Below are positions 1 to 9,159 of a stretch of 55,708 bases of DNA, one piece after another (the stretch's first letter is position 1; each line of letters starts with the position of its first letter). The position numbers and the translations under genes are program-made. The DNA is from Prosthecobacter sp. (GTDB taxonomy: Bacteria > Verrucomicrobiota > Verrucomicrobiia > Verrucomicrobiales > Verrucomicrobiaceae), in the NCBI RefSeq assembly GCF_014879935.1, contig NZ_JACSRD010000108.1, forward strand, positions 1-55,708. The letters are read 5' to 3'. The notes under the pieces are model-generated. The model saw nothing but the letters and a program-made list of their open reading frames with translations. It had not been told where the DNA came from and searched no databases.

Positions 1-22
1 GCTCCAGCCCTCTGGAGCTTTT
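1..22 (+). terminator. Rho-independent terminator of a gene left of the window
   Basis: A perfect 7-bp stem (GCTCCAG at 1-7 with CTGGAGC at 12-18) with a 4-base loop is followed directly by TTTT. This is the form of an intrinsic terminator for a plus-strand gene ending before base 1. The rest of 23-188 holds no gene I can support. Confidence 0.55.
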
Positions 23-188
23 CGCAGGCCCGAGGACGCTCGAAAGCGCCGGAGGGCCGGCGCACTCCAAGACGCTGCCGCGCTTCTTTCATTCCAGGGT
101 ATCAACGACATCATCCCGTTATCACCCGACTCGTGGGTAAAGTTTGGCGGAGTACTGCGGGCTCGGAGGCACCCGGTGTGCACCGCGC

Positions 189-662
189 TCAGCGGATCTG
201 GTCGTGGTGAATCATGGTCACACGCCAGCCCCACGGCCAGGGCCCGGGATTGCTCCAGTGGAAGATCCACGGCTCGGTCAGTTGATTCACGTGACCCAGC
301 ACGAGCTGGCTGTAGCCGATGCCGTTGCCTGACAGGCGGATTTTGGTGGAGACCATTCCCTGCCCTTTCGCGGCGCGGATGGTGGTCTCTTCACTCATCA
401 CGGTCAGCGTGTAAAAGCCACCGAGATACTTTTTGGCGTCCTCGACCGCGGTCTCGCGCGTGTGACTGTAGGCGTCCGAGTAGTTCTCGGCCAGGAACTC
501 CTTCACCTCGTCCCAATCGCGTTCTTCGACCGCTTGGATGAAATCCATCTGCGCGGCCAGCACCTGGGTTTGCGGTGAACGCAGGAAATAGAAAGCGCCA
601 TTGATGACCGCGACGATCAGCACGACCTGAAGCGAAAGACGAAGGATGCGGCGTCTGTCCAT
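189..662 (-). CDS. Small membrane-anchored protein, possible NTF2-like fold
   Basis: A 157-residue protein with one N-terminal membrane segment (about residues 6-27) after a basic start (MDRRRILRL), then a soluble domain of about 125 residues. The region 'FIQAVEERDWDEVKEFLAENY' style helix followed by beta-rich sequence recalls NTF2/SnoaL-like folds, but I cannot name the family. The frame is open further upstream, but the upstream part overlaps the metallo-hydrolase gene in another frame, so the ATG at 662 is preferred. It starts 5 bases after the stop of the metallo-hydrolase gene, so the two are probably co-transcribed. Function unknown. Confidence 0.6.
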   Translation of the reverse strand: MDRRRILRLSLQVVLIVAVINGAFYFLRSPQTQVLAAQMDFIQAVEERDWDEVKEFLAENYSDAYSHTRETAVEDAKKYLGGFYTLTVMSEETTIRAAKGQGMVSTKIRLSGNGIGYSQLVLGHVNQLTEPWIFHWSNPGPWPWGWRVTMIHHDQIR

Positions 663-667
663 GGGCG

Positions 668-1528
668 TCAGAGCAGGGCCAACTGGCCGTTTTCTTCGAC
701 AGGAGCGAAACAGAAACTCACCGTCGTGGCCCGCCGGCGGCGGACGACTTCGATGGTGGGCGTGGGCTTGTGACGCTCGGCGCAGAGGACGCGGGCCTCC
801 TGGGCTCCCGCCGAATCCAGGGCCTGGCGGACATAGCGGCAGGCGACCGCCGGATCGTTGCAATCGTCGCTCAAGTGCCCCAACACGACGTGGCTGAGTC
901 CGGGATGCGCCACTTCGCGCACCAGTTCGGCCGCCTGCTCGTTCGAAAGATGGCCGTGGCGCGAGCTGATGCGCTGTTTCGTGCTCCAGGGCCGTTTCGT
1001 ATCGTTCTCGAGCAGTTGCGTGTCGTAGTTGGCCTCGATGAAGAGGCTGTCGGAGTTTTTGAGCCGGTCCTTGATGAGATTGGTGACAAATCCGACGTCG
1101 CTCAGGACCCCGAGCCGCGAGTCCTCGTCGGCGATGACAAAGCCGACCGGATCGACCGCGTCATGTGGCACCGGGAAGGACTCGATGCGCAAATCCTGGA
1201 AGTCGAAGGCCGCGCCGGTGCTCATCACGCGCCACGGCGGGGCTTTTTTGAAGCCCAGGCTGCCGACGAGAGTCTCCTGGGTCAGGGCGGTGCAGAACAG
1301 CGGGATGGAACGCTTCCGGCTCAGCACCTCGATGCCGCCCGTGTGGTCCTGGTGCTCGTGCGTCAGGAGGATGCCGTCCAGCCGGTCGAGCGCGAAACCG
1401 CAGGCCTCCAGGCGCAGGCAGATCTGCTTCGCGCTGAGGCCGGCGTCGAGCAGCAGCGTGGTGTGTTCCGTCGAGATGACGGCGCAGTTCCCCGAACTGC
1501 CGCTGCCGAGAATTGTGAGTCGCACCAT
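668..1528 (-). CDS. Metallo-beta-lactamase-fold hydrolase, YycJ/WalJ-like
   Basis: This 286-residue protein opens with a beta strand and the SGSSGNC-type loop typical of the YycJ/WalJ branch of the metallo-beta-lactamase superfamily. The metal-binding HxHxDH motif is intact (H57, H59, D61, H62 in THEHQDH), and later histidines (SRHGHLSNE and VLGHLSDDCN) fit the remaining ligands. Family members are cytoplasmic nucleases or phosphodiesterases, and WalJ is linked to DNA and cell-wall homeostasis; the exact substrate here is inferred only at family level. The ATG at 1528 leaves a normal N-terminus. It is divergent from gltB, with about 160 bases between, and is followed by the small membrane protein. 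Confidence 0.85.
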   Translation of the reverse strand: MVRLTILGSGSSGNCAVISTEHTTLLLDAGLSAKQICLRLEACGFALDRLDGILLTHEHQDHTGGIEVLSRKRSIPLFCTALTQETLVGSLGFKKAPPWRVMSTGAAFDFQDLRIESFPVPHDAVDPVGFVIADEDSRLGVLSDVGFVTNLIKDRLKNSDSLFIEANYDTQLLENDTKRPWSTKQRISSRHGHLSNEQAAELVREVAHPGLSHVVLGHLSDDCNDPAVACRYVRQALDSAGAQEARVLCAERHKPTPTIEVVRRRRATTVSFCFAPVEENGQLALL

Positions 1529-1617
1529 GGTCCTGTTTTAGCGGCTGGGGCCTGACGATGCAAGATGTCTGCCGAGCGGCTTTCTCGATGATCCAGACGT
1601 TAAAATGAAGCAGCAAC

Positions 1618-1634
1618 TTGGCAGGCAGAATGCT
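1618..1634 (+). promoter_or_regulatory. Candidate sigma-54 (RpoN) promoter of gltBD
   Basis: TTGGCAGGCAGAATGCT fits the sigma-54 consensus TTGGCACRNNNNTTGCW with two mismatches. The invariant GG and GC are present with exactly 10 bases between them. It points toward gltB; transcription would start near 1646, about 42 bases before the ATG. RpoN control of nitrogen assimilation genes is common. Whether an RpoN and an activator act here is inference. Confidence 0.5.
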
Positions 1635-1687
1635 GGTTGATTTACCCCCCGGGCTGGCCTAAATCCCGCCCCCCTTTTGTACCAAAA

Positions 1688-4600
1688 ATGAGAAATCACG
1701 GACTCCCCCCGAAACAAGGCCTCTATGATCCGCAGTTCGAGCACGACGCGTGTGGCGTCGGCTTTGTTTGCCATATGAAGGGGAAGAAATCTCACAAGAT
1801 CGTGGCCGATGCGCTGCAGATTCTGGAAAATCTGGACCACCGTGGAGCCTGCGTGGAAGAGAATACCGGGGACGGGGCGGGCATCCTGCTGCAAGTGCCG
1901 CACAAGTTCCTGGTGAAGGTGGCGAAAGCGGCGGGGTTTGACCTGCCGGCGGCCTGTCAGTATGGCGTGGCGAATGTGTTCACCACTCGCGGTGGCGATT
2001 CGTGGGCCAAAACGAAGGAAACCTTTGAAAAAGTGGCGGCGGCGGAAGGAATGCCGGTCCTTGGCTGGCGTGAGCTGCCGGTGGATAACTCCACGCTGGG
2101 CAAGTCGGCGAAGGCGAGCGAGCCGCTGGTGCGCCAGGTGTTTGTGAAGCGTCATGCGTCGGCGCTGGATGATCTTTCCTTTGAGCGGAAGCTCTATGTG
2201 CTGCGCAAGGTGGCTCACAATGCCATCCGTGTCGCCAAAGTGGACCCGGTGTGGTATGCGCCGAGCTTTTCCTGCCGCACGCTGGTTTATAAGGGCATGC
2301 TCACGCCGATGCAGGTCGGTGGTTACTACCTCGATCTGGCTGATGAGGACATGGAGTCGGCGCTGGCGCTGGTGCACAGCCGTTTCTCGACGAATACCTT
2401 CCCGAACTGGGAGCGCTCGCATCCGTATCGCTACATCGCGCACAATGGCGAAATCAACACGCTGCGTGGCAACATCAACTGGATGCTCGCGCGTCAGTCG
2501 CTGTTCGCGTCGGAGCTGTTTGGCGATGACATTCAGAAGATCAAGCCGGTGATCAATGTGGATGGCTCGGACTCGACGATCTTTGACAACTGCCTCGAAC
2601 TCCTCGTGCTGAGCGGTCGCTCGTTGCCGCACGCGATGATGATGATGATTCCGGAGCCGTGGAGCGGCCACGAGTCGATGAGCGAGTCGAAAAAGGCCTT
2701 CTACGAATACCACAGCTGCCTGATGGAGCCTTGGGATGGCCCTGCATCCGTGGCGTTCACCGATGGCACGATGATGGGGGCGACGCTGGATCGCAATGGT
2801 CTGCGTCCGTCGCGCTACTATGTGACGCATGATGATCTCGTGATCATGGGCTCGGAAGCGGGCGTTTTGCCGGTCGATCCGGCGAATGTGAAGCTCAAGG
2901 GCCGTTTGCAGCCGGGCAAGATGTTCATCGTGAACATGGAAGAAGGCCGCATCGTGCCGGACGACGAGATCAAAGAGAAGATCGCCGCCGAGAAGCCTTA
3001 CCGTGAGTGGCTCGACAAGAACCTGGTGAAGCTGGCCGACATCGCTGACGGTGCTCCTGCGCCGCTGCCGGACCACGAGACGATGCTGAAGCGCCAGCAG
3101 GCCTTTGGTTACACCTGGGAAGACCTCCGCATGCTGATGGTGCCGATGGCACGCGATGGCGTGGAGGCGATTGGCTCGATGGGCACGGACATCCCGATCG
3201 CGGTGCTCTCGAACAAGGCCAAATTGCTTTACGACTACTTCAAGCAGCTCTTCGCGCAGGTGACGAACCCGCCGATTGACTGCATCCGCGAGGAAATCGT
3301 CACGTCGCCCGTCACGACCATCGGTCGCGAGGGCAACCTGCTCGATCCGAAGCCGGAAAGCTGCCATTTGATCGAGCTGAAGACGCCGATCCTCAGCAAT
3401 GAGGAGCTCGCGAAGCTCAAAGGCATCGCCAGCGGCGAATTTGCCTCCGCGACGCTCGACATCACCTTTGACCCGAAAAAGGGCGCGAAGGGCCTCGAAG
3501 CCGCGATGGACGCTCTTTGCGCCCAGGCGGACGATTTGATCAAACAGGGCCGCAACATCCTCATTTTGACGGATCGCGGTGTTTCGGCCGATAAGGCTCC
3601 GATCCCGGCTTTGCTGGCCGTGGGCGGTCTGCATCATCATTTGATCCGCAAGGGCACCCGCACGCAGTGCGACATCGTGCTCGAGTCCGGTGAACCGCGT
3701 GAAGTGCATCACTTCTGCACGCTGATCGGCTTCGGCTGCGGCGCGATCAATCCTTACCTCGCCTTTGAAACGCTCGACGACATGATCCGCCAGGGTCTGC
3801 TCGTGAACGTGGACCACAAGAAGGCGGTTTATAACTTCATCAAGGCCGCCACGAAGGGCGTCATCAAAGTCGCGTCGAAGATCGGTATCTCCACGATGCA
3901 GAGCTATCGCGGTGCGCAGATCTTTGAAGCCGTCGGCCTCAGCAAGAGCGTGGTGGACAAGTATTTCACCTGGACCGCCACCCGTGTGGAAGGCAGCGAC
4001 ATCAATGTGATCGCCGAAGAAGCCATCCAGCGCCACATGCGCGGCTTCCCGGATCGCGACTCGCAGGTGCATGCGCTCGACGTGGGCGGTGACTATCAGT
4101 GGCGCAAGGAAGGTGAAGCCCACCTTTTCAACCCGCTGACGATCCACACGCTGCAAAAAGCGGTGCGCACGGGCAATTACGACACCTTCAAGCAATACAC
4201 CGCGCTGGTGAACACGCAGGTGAAGCAGTTCTACACGCTGCGTGGCCTGCTCGACTTCAAGGCGCAGACTCCGGTGCCGATCGAAGAGGTCGAGAGCGTC
4301 GAAAGCATCATGAAGCGCTTCAAAACGGGCGCGATGAGCTACGGCTCCATCTCCAGCGAAGCGCATGAAGCGCTCGCCATCGCCATGAACCGCGTGGGCG
4401 GCAAATCGAACACCGGTGAAGGTGGCGAAGACCCCGCCCGCTACACTTGGACGAATGAAAAAGGCGATTCGAAGAACTCGGCGATCAAGCAGGTCGCATC
4501 GGGTCGCTTTGGCGTCACGAGCCTCTATTTGAGCCAGGCACGCGAAATCCAGATCAAGATGGCCCAGGGCGCGAAGCCCGGTGAAGGCGGCCAGCTTCCT

Positions 4601-6274
4601 GGATCGAAGGTGTATCCCTGGATCGCCAAGGTGCGCGGCTCCACGCCGGGCGTCGGCCTCATCTCGCCGCCTCCGCATCATGACATCTACTCCATCGAGG
4701 ACCTTGCCCAGCTCATCCACGACCTGAAGAACGCGAACCGCGAGGCCCGCATCAGCGTGAAGCTCGTCTCCGAAGTCGGCGTCGGCACCATCGCTGCCGG
4801 CGTGGCGAAGGCGCACTCGGATGTCGTGCTCATCTCCGGTTACGATGGCGGCACCGGCGCCTCGCCGCAGACCTCCGTGAAGCACGCGGGCCTGCCGTGG
4901 GAACTCGGCCTCGCTGAAACGCATCAGACTTTGCTCCTGAACAACCTGCGCTCGAAGATCGTCGTCGAGGCCGATGGCCAGATGAAAACCGGCCGCGATG
5001 TCGTCATCGCCGCGCTGCTCGGCGCGGAGGAGTTCGGCTTTGCCACCGCTCCGCTCGTCACGCTCGGCTGCATCATGATGCGCGTCTGCCATTTGAATAC
5101 CTGCCCCGTCGGCGTTGCCACACAGGACCCGCAGCTGCGTGCGAAGTTTAGCGGCGATCCGGAACATGCGGCGAACTTCATGCGCTTTATCGCCCAGGAA
5201 GTGCGCGAGCTCATGGCGCAGCTCGGTTTCAGAAAGCTGGAGGAGATGGTCGGCCGCGTGGACGTGCTCGAGCCTCGTCAGGCCGTCGATCACTGGAAAG
5301 CGCGCGGCATTGACCTCAGCAATCTGCTTTACCGTCCGAATGTCGGCCCTGAAGTCGGCACCTTCTGCACCGAGAAGCAGGATCACGGCATCGAGAAGAG
5401 CCTCGACATCACGACGCTGCTCGACCTGTGCAAACCGGCCATCGAGAAGGGCGAAAAAGTCAGCGCCACGCTGCCGATCCGCAACGTCAACCGCACGGTC
5501 GGCACCATCCTCGGCAACGAGATCACCAAGAAGCATTGGCATGGCCTGCCGGACGACACCGTGCACCTCAAGTTCAACGGCAGCGCGGGCCAGAGCTTCG
5601 GCGCCTTCATTCCGAAGGGCGTCACGCTCGAGATCTCCGGAGATGCCAATGACTACGTCGGCAAGGGCATGAGCGGAGGCCGCATCATCGTCTATCCGCC
5701 GGAAGGCAGCACCTTTGCCGCCGAGGAAAACATCATCGCGGGCAACACCGCGCTCTACGGCGCCACCGGCGGCCAGCTCTTCCTCCGCGGCGTCGCGGGC
5801 GAACGCTTCGCCGTGCGCAACAGCGGCGTCGATGCCGTCGTCGAAGGCGTGGGCGACCACGGCTGCGAATACATGACCGGCGGACGCGTCGTCGTGCTCG
5901 GCACCACGGGCCGCAACTTCGCCGCGGGCATGTCCGGCGGCATCGCCTACGTGCTCGATGAGAAGGGCGACTTCAAAACACGCTGCAACACCAGCATGAG
6001 CGACCTCTTCGCCCTCGAAGACCAGGCCGAGATCGACAGCCTCTACGAGCTGATCAAGCAGCACGCCGAGGCCACGAAGAGCCAGAAGGCCTTCAAGGTG
6101 CTCGCGCTGTGGGAGCAGAGCGTGAAGCAGTTCGTCAAAGTCCTGCCGCGCGACTACGCCCGCGTGCTCAAAGCCCTCGACAAGGCCAAAGCCGACGGCC
6201 TCACCGGCGACGACGCTCTCATCGCCGCCTTTGAATCCAACTCGAAGGACGCCTCCCGCGTCGGCGGAGGTTAA
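1688..6274 (+). CDS. gltB: Glutamate synthase (NADPH) large subunit
   Basis: GltB, 1528 residues, the usual length. With GltD it converts glutamine plus 2-oxoglutarate to two glutamates in ammonia assimilation. The glutaminase domain begins at Cys22 (CGVGF), the nucleophile exposed after removal of a short propeptide. The central and FMN-binding synthase domains follow, with the 3Fe-4S cysteines C1128, C1134 and C1139 (C-x5-C-x4-C), then the glycine-rich GXGXG beta-helix at the C-terminus. An in-frame TTG at 1637 would add 17 residues with proline-rich, non-conserved sequence, so the ATG at 1688 is chosen. gltD follows after 68 bases. A sigma-54-like promoter lies just upstream. Confidence 0.97.
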   Translation: MRNHGLPPKQGLYDPQFEHDACGVGFVCHMKGKKSHKIVADALQILENLDHRGACVEENTGDGAGILLQVPHKFLVKVAKAAGFDLPAACQYGVANVFTTRGGDSWAKTKETFEKVAAAEGMPVLGWRELPVDNSTLGKSAKASEPLVRQVFVKRHASALDDLSFERKLYVLRKVAHNAIRVAKVDPVWYAPSFSCRTLVYKGMLTPMQVGGYYLDLADEDMESALALVHSRFSTNTFPNWERSHPYRYIAHNGEINTLRGNINWMLARQSLFASELFGDDIQKIKPVINVDGSDSTIFDNCLELLVLSGRSLPHAMMMMIPEPWSGHESMSESKKAFYEYHSCLMEPWDGPASVAFTDGTMMGATLDRNGLRPSRYYVTHDDLVIMGSEAGVLPVDPANVKLKGRLQPGKMFIVNMEEGRIVPDDEIKEKIAAEKPYREWLDKNLVKLADIADGAPAPLPDHETMLKRQQAFGYTWEDLRMLMVPMARDGVEAIGSMGTDIPIAVLSNKAKLLYDYFKQLFAQVTNPPIDCIREEIVTSPVTTIGREGNLLDPKPESCHLIELKTPILSNEELAKLKGIASGEFASATLDITFDPKKGAKGLEAAMDALCAQADDLIKQGRNILILTDRGVSADKAPIPALLAVGGLHHHLIRKGTRTQCDIVLESGEPREVHHFCTLIGFGCGAINPYLAFETLDDMIRQGLLVNVDHKKAVYNFIKAATKGVIKVASKIGISTMQSYRGAQIFEAVGLSKSVVDKYFTWTATRVEGSDINVIAEEAIQRHMRGFPDRDSQVHALDVGGDYQWRKEGEAHLFNPLTIHTLQKAVRTGNYDTFKQYTALVNTQVKQFYTLRGLLDFKAQTPVPIEEVESVESIMKRFKTGAMSYGSISSEAHEALAIAMNRVGGKSNTGEGGEDPARYTWTNEKGDSKNSAIKQVASGRFGVTSLYLSQAREIQIKMAQGAKPGEGGQLPGSKVYPWIAKVRGSTPGVGLISPPPHHDIYSIEDLAQLIHDLKNANREARISVKLVSEVGVGTIAAGVAKAHSDVVLISGYDGGTGASPQTSVKHAGLPWELGLAETHQTLLLNNLRSKIVVEADGQMKTGRDVVIAALLGAEEFGFATAPLVTLGCIMMRVCHLNTCPVGVATQDPQLRAKFSGDPEHAANFMRFIAQEVRELMAQLGFRKLEEMVGRVDVLEPRQAVDHWKARGIDLSNLLYRPNVGPEVGTFCTEKQDHGIEKSLDITTLLDLCKPAIEKGEKVSATLPIRNVNRTVGTILGNEITKKHWHGLPDDTVHLKFNGSAGQSFGAFIPKGVTLEISGDANDYVGKGMSGGRIIVYPPEGSTFAAEENIIAGNTALYGATGGQLFLRGVAGERFAVRNSGVDAVVEGVGDHGCEYMTGGRVVVLGTTGRNFAAGMSGGIAYVLDEKGDFKTRCNTSMSDLFALEDQAEIDSLYELIKQHAEATKSQKAFKVLALWEQSVKQFVKVLPRDYARVLKALDKAKADGLTGDDALIAAFESNSKDASRVGGG

Positions 6275-6306
6275 TTCCCGGTCTGAAAACGCACCACCGA
6301 GACAGA

Positions 6307-6334
6307 CTCACGCATCACTCCTCACGCATCATTT
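6307..6334 (+). repeat. Tandem heptad leader repeat before gltD
   Basis: Two near-identical 14-base units, each made of two heptads (CTCACGC then ATCACTC; CTCACGC then ATCATTT), fill 28 bases and end 8 bases before the gltD ATG. No Shine-Dalgarno sequence lies in the space. The layout matches the heptad blocks before 25552 and 54275. Role unknown; perhaps an unstructured leader for translation start. Confidence 0.6.
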
Positions 6335-6342
6335 TTTAGACC

Positions 6343-7821
6343 ATGGGAAAACCAACCGGCTTCATCGAATTCACCCGCGAACTGCCCGCCGACCGCGATC
6401 CGCTCGAGCGCATCAAGGACTGGAAGGAATTTCATCTTCACCTGTCCGAAGACCGCCTCAAAAAGCAGGGCGCCCGCTGCATGGACTGCGGCATCCCCTT
6501 CTGCCACAGCGGCACGCTCATCAGCGGCATGGCCTCCGGCTGCCCGATCAACAACATCATCCCCGAGTGGAATGATCTCGTCTATCGCGGCCTCTGGAAG
6601 GAAGCCCTCGACCGCCTCCACAAGACCAACAACTTCCCCGAGTTCACCGGCCGCGTCTGCCCCGCCCCGTGCGAAGGCTCCTGCGTGCTCGGCATTCACG
6701 AGCCGCCGGTCACGATCAAGAACATCGAGGTCAGCATCATCGACAAAGGCTGGGACGAAGGCTGGGTGAAGCCCGAGCCGCCTGAAAAGCGCACCGGCAA
6801 AAAAGTCGCCGTTATTGGCTCCGGCCCCGCCGGCCTCAGCGCCGCCGCGCAGCTCAACAAAGCCGGCCACACCGTCACCGTCTTCGAGCGTGCCGACCGT
6901 CCCGGCGGCCTCCTCATGTATGGCATCCCCAACATGAAGCTCGACAAGAAGGACGTCGTCCTCCGCCGCGTGAAGCTGCTCGAAGACGAAGGCGTCACCT
7001 TCAAGTGCAACGTCAACGTCGGCACCGACATCACCGCCGAGCAGCTCCGCAAAGACTTCGACGCCATCATCGTCGCCACCGGAGCCACCAAGCCGCGTGA
7101 TCTGCCGATCCCTGGCCGCGAATTGAAGGGCATCCACTTCGCCATGGACTTCCTCACGGCGAATACCAAGGCCGTGCTCGATCCGGGCAAGGAATACATC
7201 ACCGCCGACAAAAAAGACGTCGTCATCATCGGCGGTGGCGACACCGGCACCGACTGCGTCGGCACCAGCGTCCGTCACGGCTGCACGACCGTCACGCAGC
7301 TCGAAATCATGGCCAAACCGCCCATGACCCGCGCCGCGAACAATCCGTGGCCCGAATGGCCCAAGACCTACAAGATGGACTACGGCCAGGAAGAAGCCGC
7401 CGCCAAGTTCGGCGACGATCCCCGCGTCTATCTCACCACCGCCACCCACTTCGAAGGCGATGAAAACGGCAACGTGAAAGCCGTCCACGTCGTCGATGTC
7501 GAGTGGAAGAAGGACGACAAAGGCAACTTCGGCCCGCAGAAGGTCGCCGGCACCGAAAAAGTCCTCCCCGCGCAGCTCGTCCTGCTCGCCATGGGCTTCC
7601 TCGGCCCTGAGCAGCCCCTCATCGAGGCCCTCAAGCTCGAAACCGACCCCCGCAGCAACATCAAAGCCGAGCACGAGAAATACACCACCAGCATCCCCGG
7701 CGTCTTCGCCTGCGGCGACTGCCGCCGTGGTCAATCCCTCGTCGTCTGGGCCTTCAACGAAGGCCGCGGAGCTGCTAGAGAATGCGACCGTTTCTTGATG
7801 GGTGCGACGAGCTTGCCGTAA
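6343..7821 (+). CDS. gltD: Glutamate synthase (NADPH) small subunit
   Basis: GltD, 492 residues, supplies electrons from NADPH through FAD and iron-sulfur clusters to GltB. The N-terminal Fe-S region is intact: C46, C49 and C54 in CMDCGIPFC, then [14 protein letters not shown] and the [12 protein letters not shown] cluster. An FAD-binding Rossmann motif ([16 protein letters not shown]) and the NAD(P)H motif ([15 protein letters not shown]) follow. The ATG at 6343 is the only good start. It is the last gene of the gltBD operon and is followed by a strong terminator. The start is preceded by a heptad repeat in place of a ribosome binding site. Confidence 0.97.
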   Translation: MGKPTGFIEFTRELPADRDPLERIKDWKEFHLHLSEDRLKKQGARCMDCGIPFCHSGTLISGMASGCPINNIIPEWNDLVYRGLWKEALDRLHKTNNFPEFTGRVCPAPCEGSCVLGIHEPPVTIKNIEVSIIDKGWDEGWVKPEPPEKRTGKKVAVIGSGPAGLSAAAQLNKAGHTVTVFERADRPGGLLMYGIPNMKLDKKDVVLRRVKLLEDEGVTFKCNVNVGTDITAEQLRKDFDAIIVATGATKPRDLPIPGRELKGIHFAMDFLTANTKAVLDPGKEYITADKKDVVIIGGGDTGTDCVGTSVRHGCTTVTQLEIMAKPPMTRAANNPWPEWPKTYKMDYGQEEAAAKFGDDPRVYLTTATHFEGDENGNVKAVHVVDVEWKKDDKGNFGPQKVAGTEKVLPAQLVLLAMGFLGPEQPLIEALKLETDPRSNIKAEHEKYTTSIPGVFACGDCRRGQSLVVWAFNEGRGAARECDRFLMGATSLP

Positions 7822-7841
7822 ACAACCCGCTATCAATTCAG

Positions 7842-7878
7842 AGAGCGTCCTCAGCAACGGGGACGCTCTTTTGCTTTT
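7842..7878 (+). terminator. Terminator of gltBD
   Basis: A perfect 9-bp stem (AGAGCGTCC at 7842-7850 with GGACGCTCT at 7861-7869) and a 10-base loop are followed by TTTGCTTTT. It starts 20 bases after the gltD stop. Confidence 0.85.
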
Positions 7879-7917
7879 GGAATGACAATCTCGTGCGCCT
7901 TTCGCTAGCATGCGGCC

Positions 7918-8793
7918 ATGAGAAGGTACGCTCTTCGTTTCATCCTGCTGATGCTTCCCATCAGCATATCCTGCATCCATGTGATCGATGCACCTTACCC
8001 CGTGAAGGAGGACCGCAAAGAGGCGCTGTTGTTCGAGGAGGATGGATTGAGCCACCTCGTGGTGCGCACGCGGATTTCGAGCCCCGAACTCCCGCGCAGC
8101 CTGGCATGGGTCATCCCCACACCACGCGTTCCAGTGATCGTGAAAGAAGAGTCAGCTGATCTCTTTCCGCAGCTCTACAAACTCATGCCCGACCGTGTTC
8201 AAGTCACCCCGAGCCTCTACAGCTTCCTGCCATCATGTTCGACGTTGCCAATGCCTCAGCAGGCCATTGTCGTTCACCAAGCCCAGTCCACCGAGCACTA
8301 CACAACTCAGGTCATTGAGATTCGCTCGGACAATGCCAGCGCGGCATTGAACGCATGGCTCGTCAAAAATGGCTTTTCACCCGTGCCTGAGCAAAGCCAG
8401 CGCCATTACCTCATTCCCGGTCGGGCCTTCGTGTGTGTGAAGATAAGAAAGCTGCCTGAAGGCACAGCGGCTCAAATCCCTCCTGTCCATCTGGCGTGGC
8501 AAGGCAACGAAGCCACTCTGCCGCTCAAATTCTCCTCTCACAGCGGTGTCTTTGATGTGGATCTGTATGTGCTCTCCCAAAAGCGTCTGAGTTCCGATCA
8601 GTTCGCAAAATGGCGATTTCGAAGGGTTGGCGAAGCCGCCGTGCCTGGCTCACCGGTCGAACGTAGATTGAAAGAGTTGGCTGGTCCGCATTCGACCGTC
8701 ACGCGCTACCACGCCAAAGCCTTCAACAGTTCGGGACACGAAGTAACTCGGCTGGAAGATGATCCGAACATCCATTTGGAGTCGCTAAGGTGA
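7918..8793 (+). CDS. Exported protein, possibly DUF2330-like
   Basis: A 291-residue protein with a hydrophobic N-terminal signal (residues 5-18) ending at Cys19. The residue three before the Cys is Ser, so lipoprotein processing is possible but not canonical. The stretch 'EEDGLSHLVVRTRISS..LPRSLAWVIPTPRVP' recalls DUF2330, a family of exported proteins of unknown function in which 'WVIPTP' is a hallmark, but this is from memory. No enzyme motif or second membrane segment was seen. It starts 97 bases after gltD, beyond the terminator, and stands alone. Its codon use has fewer G/C third positions than gltBD, which may mean more recent acquisition. Confidence 0.6.
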   Translation: MRRYALRFILLMLPISISCIHVIDAPYPVKEDRKEALLFEEDGLSHLVVRTRISSPELPRSLAWVIPTPRVPVIVKEESADLFPQLYKLMPDRVQVTPSLYSFLPSCSTLPMPQQAIVVHQAQSTEHYTTQVIEIRSDNASAALNAWLVKNGFSPVPEQSQRHYLIPGRAFVCVKIRKLPEGTAAQIPPVHLAWQGNEATLPLKFSSHSGVFDVDLYVLSQKRLSSDQFAKWRFRRVGEAAVPGSPVERRLKELAGPHSTVTRYHAKAFNSSGHEVTRLEDDPNIHLESLR

Positions 8794-8860
8794 TGACACA
8801 TGAGCCGGGGCAGAGTTTTTTCTCGTTTTGCCTCCAAGTCAGATGTTTTAGCCTTCGGCC

Positions 8861-9103
8861 ATGATTTTGACTCTCCCAGACGAACCCGCCCTCGCTGCGT
8901 TTCGCGAGGATCAACTGCGGCTGGAACTCGCGTGTGCGCTGTATTCGACCCGAGGCGTCTCACGAGGACTGGCGGCCAAACTGGCTGGCATGGAGGCCGA
9001 GGCGTTTGAAGCCGAATTGCATGCCCGAAGCATCGCCAACGGCCTGAAGCCGACTGATCTCGATGCCGACTTGGCCGTCTTTGACAAACTGCTCAAGGCG
9101 TGA
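8861..9103 (+). CDS. UPF0175-family antitoxin-like protein (orphan)
   Basis: This 80-residue protein matches the UPF0175 pattern: a short N-terminal strand, then 'LRLELACALYSTRGVSRGLAAKLAGMEAEAFEAELHARSI', a helix-turn-helix-like core seen in antitoxins often paired with DUF3368 or other PIN-type toxins. No toxin gene lies beside it: the next gene is a convergent sulfatase 56 bases away. It could be a solitary regulator or the surviving half of a toxin-antitoxin module. The ATG at 8861 gives the conserved start; a longer overlapping frame at 8800-9009 is not protein-like. Confidence 0.7.
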   Translation: MILTLPDEPALAAFREDQLRLELACALYSTRGVSRGLAAKLAGMEAEAFEAELHARSIANGLKPTDLDADLAVFDKLLKA

Positions 9104-9159
9104 TCGTCATCACTGTGATCGTTGATCAACGTGCGGGAGAGCTTCCTTGAAGGCTGCCA

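Noticed and set aside
1538-6064. A 1508-codon open frame antisense to gltB
   Set aside because: It mirrors gltB in the register that GC-rich codon use keeps free of stops; its sequence is low in hydrophobic pattern, very rich in H, R, D and A, and shows no family motif.
7881-7911. TGACAA and TAGCAT as a promoter of the gene at 7918
   Set aside because: The -10 match is weak and would put the start of transcription on the start codon; not strong enough to list.
6322-8055. A 577-codon open frame antisense to gltD
   Set aside because: Same cause as for gltB; composition is D/G/V/E-rich without domains and it runs over the terminator region.
9120-9131. Palindrome CGTTGATCAACG between the UPF0175 gene and the sulfatase gene
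   Set aside because: It has no loop and no T run, and a single 12-base palindrome can occur by chance; not enough for a terminator or operator call.
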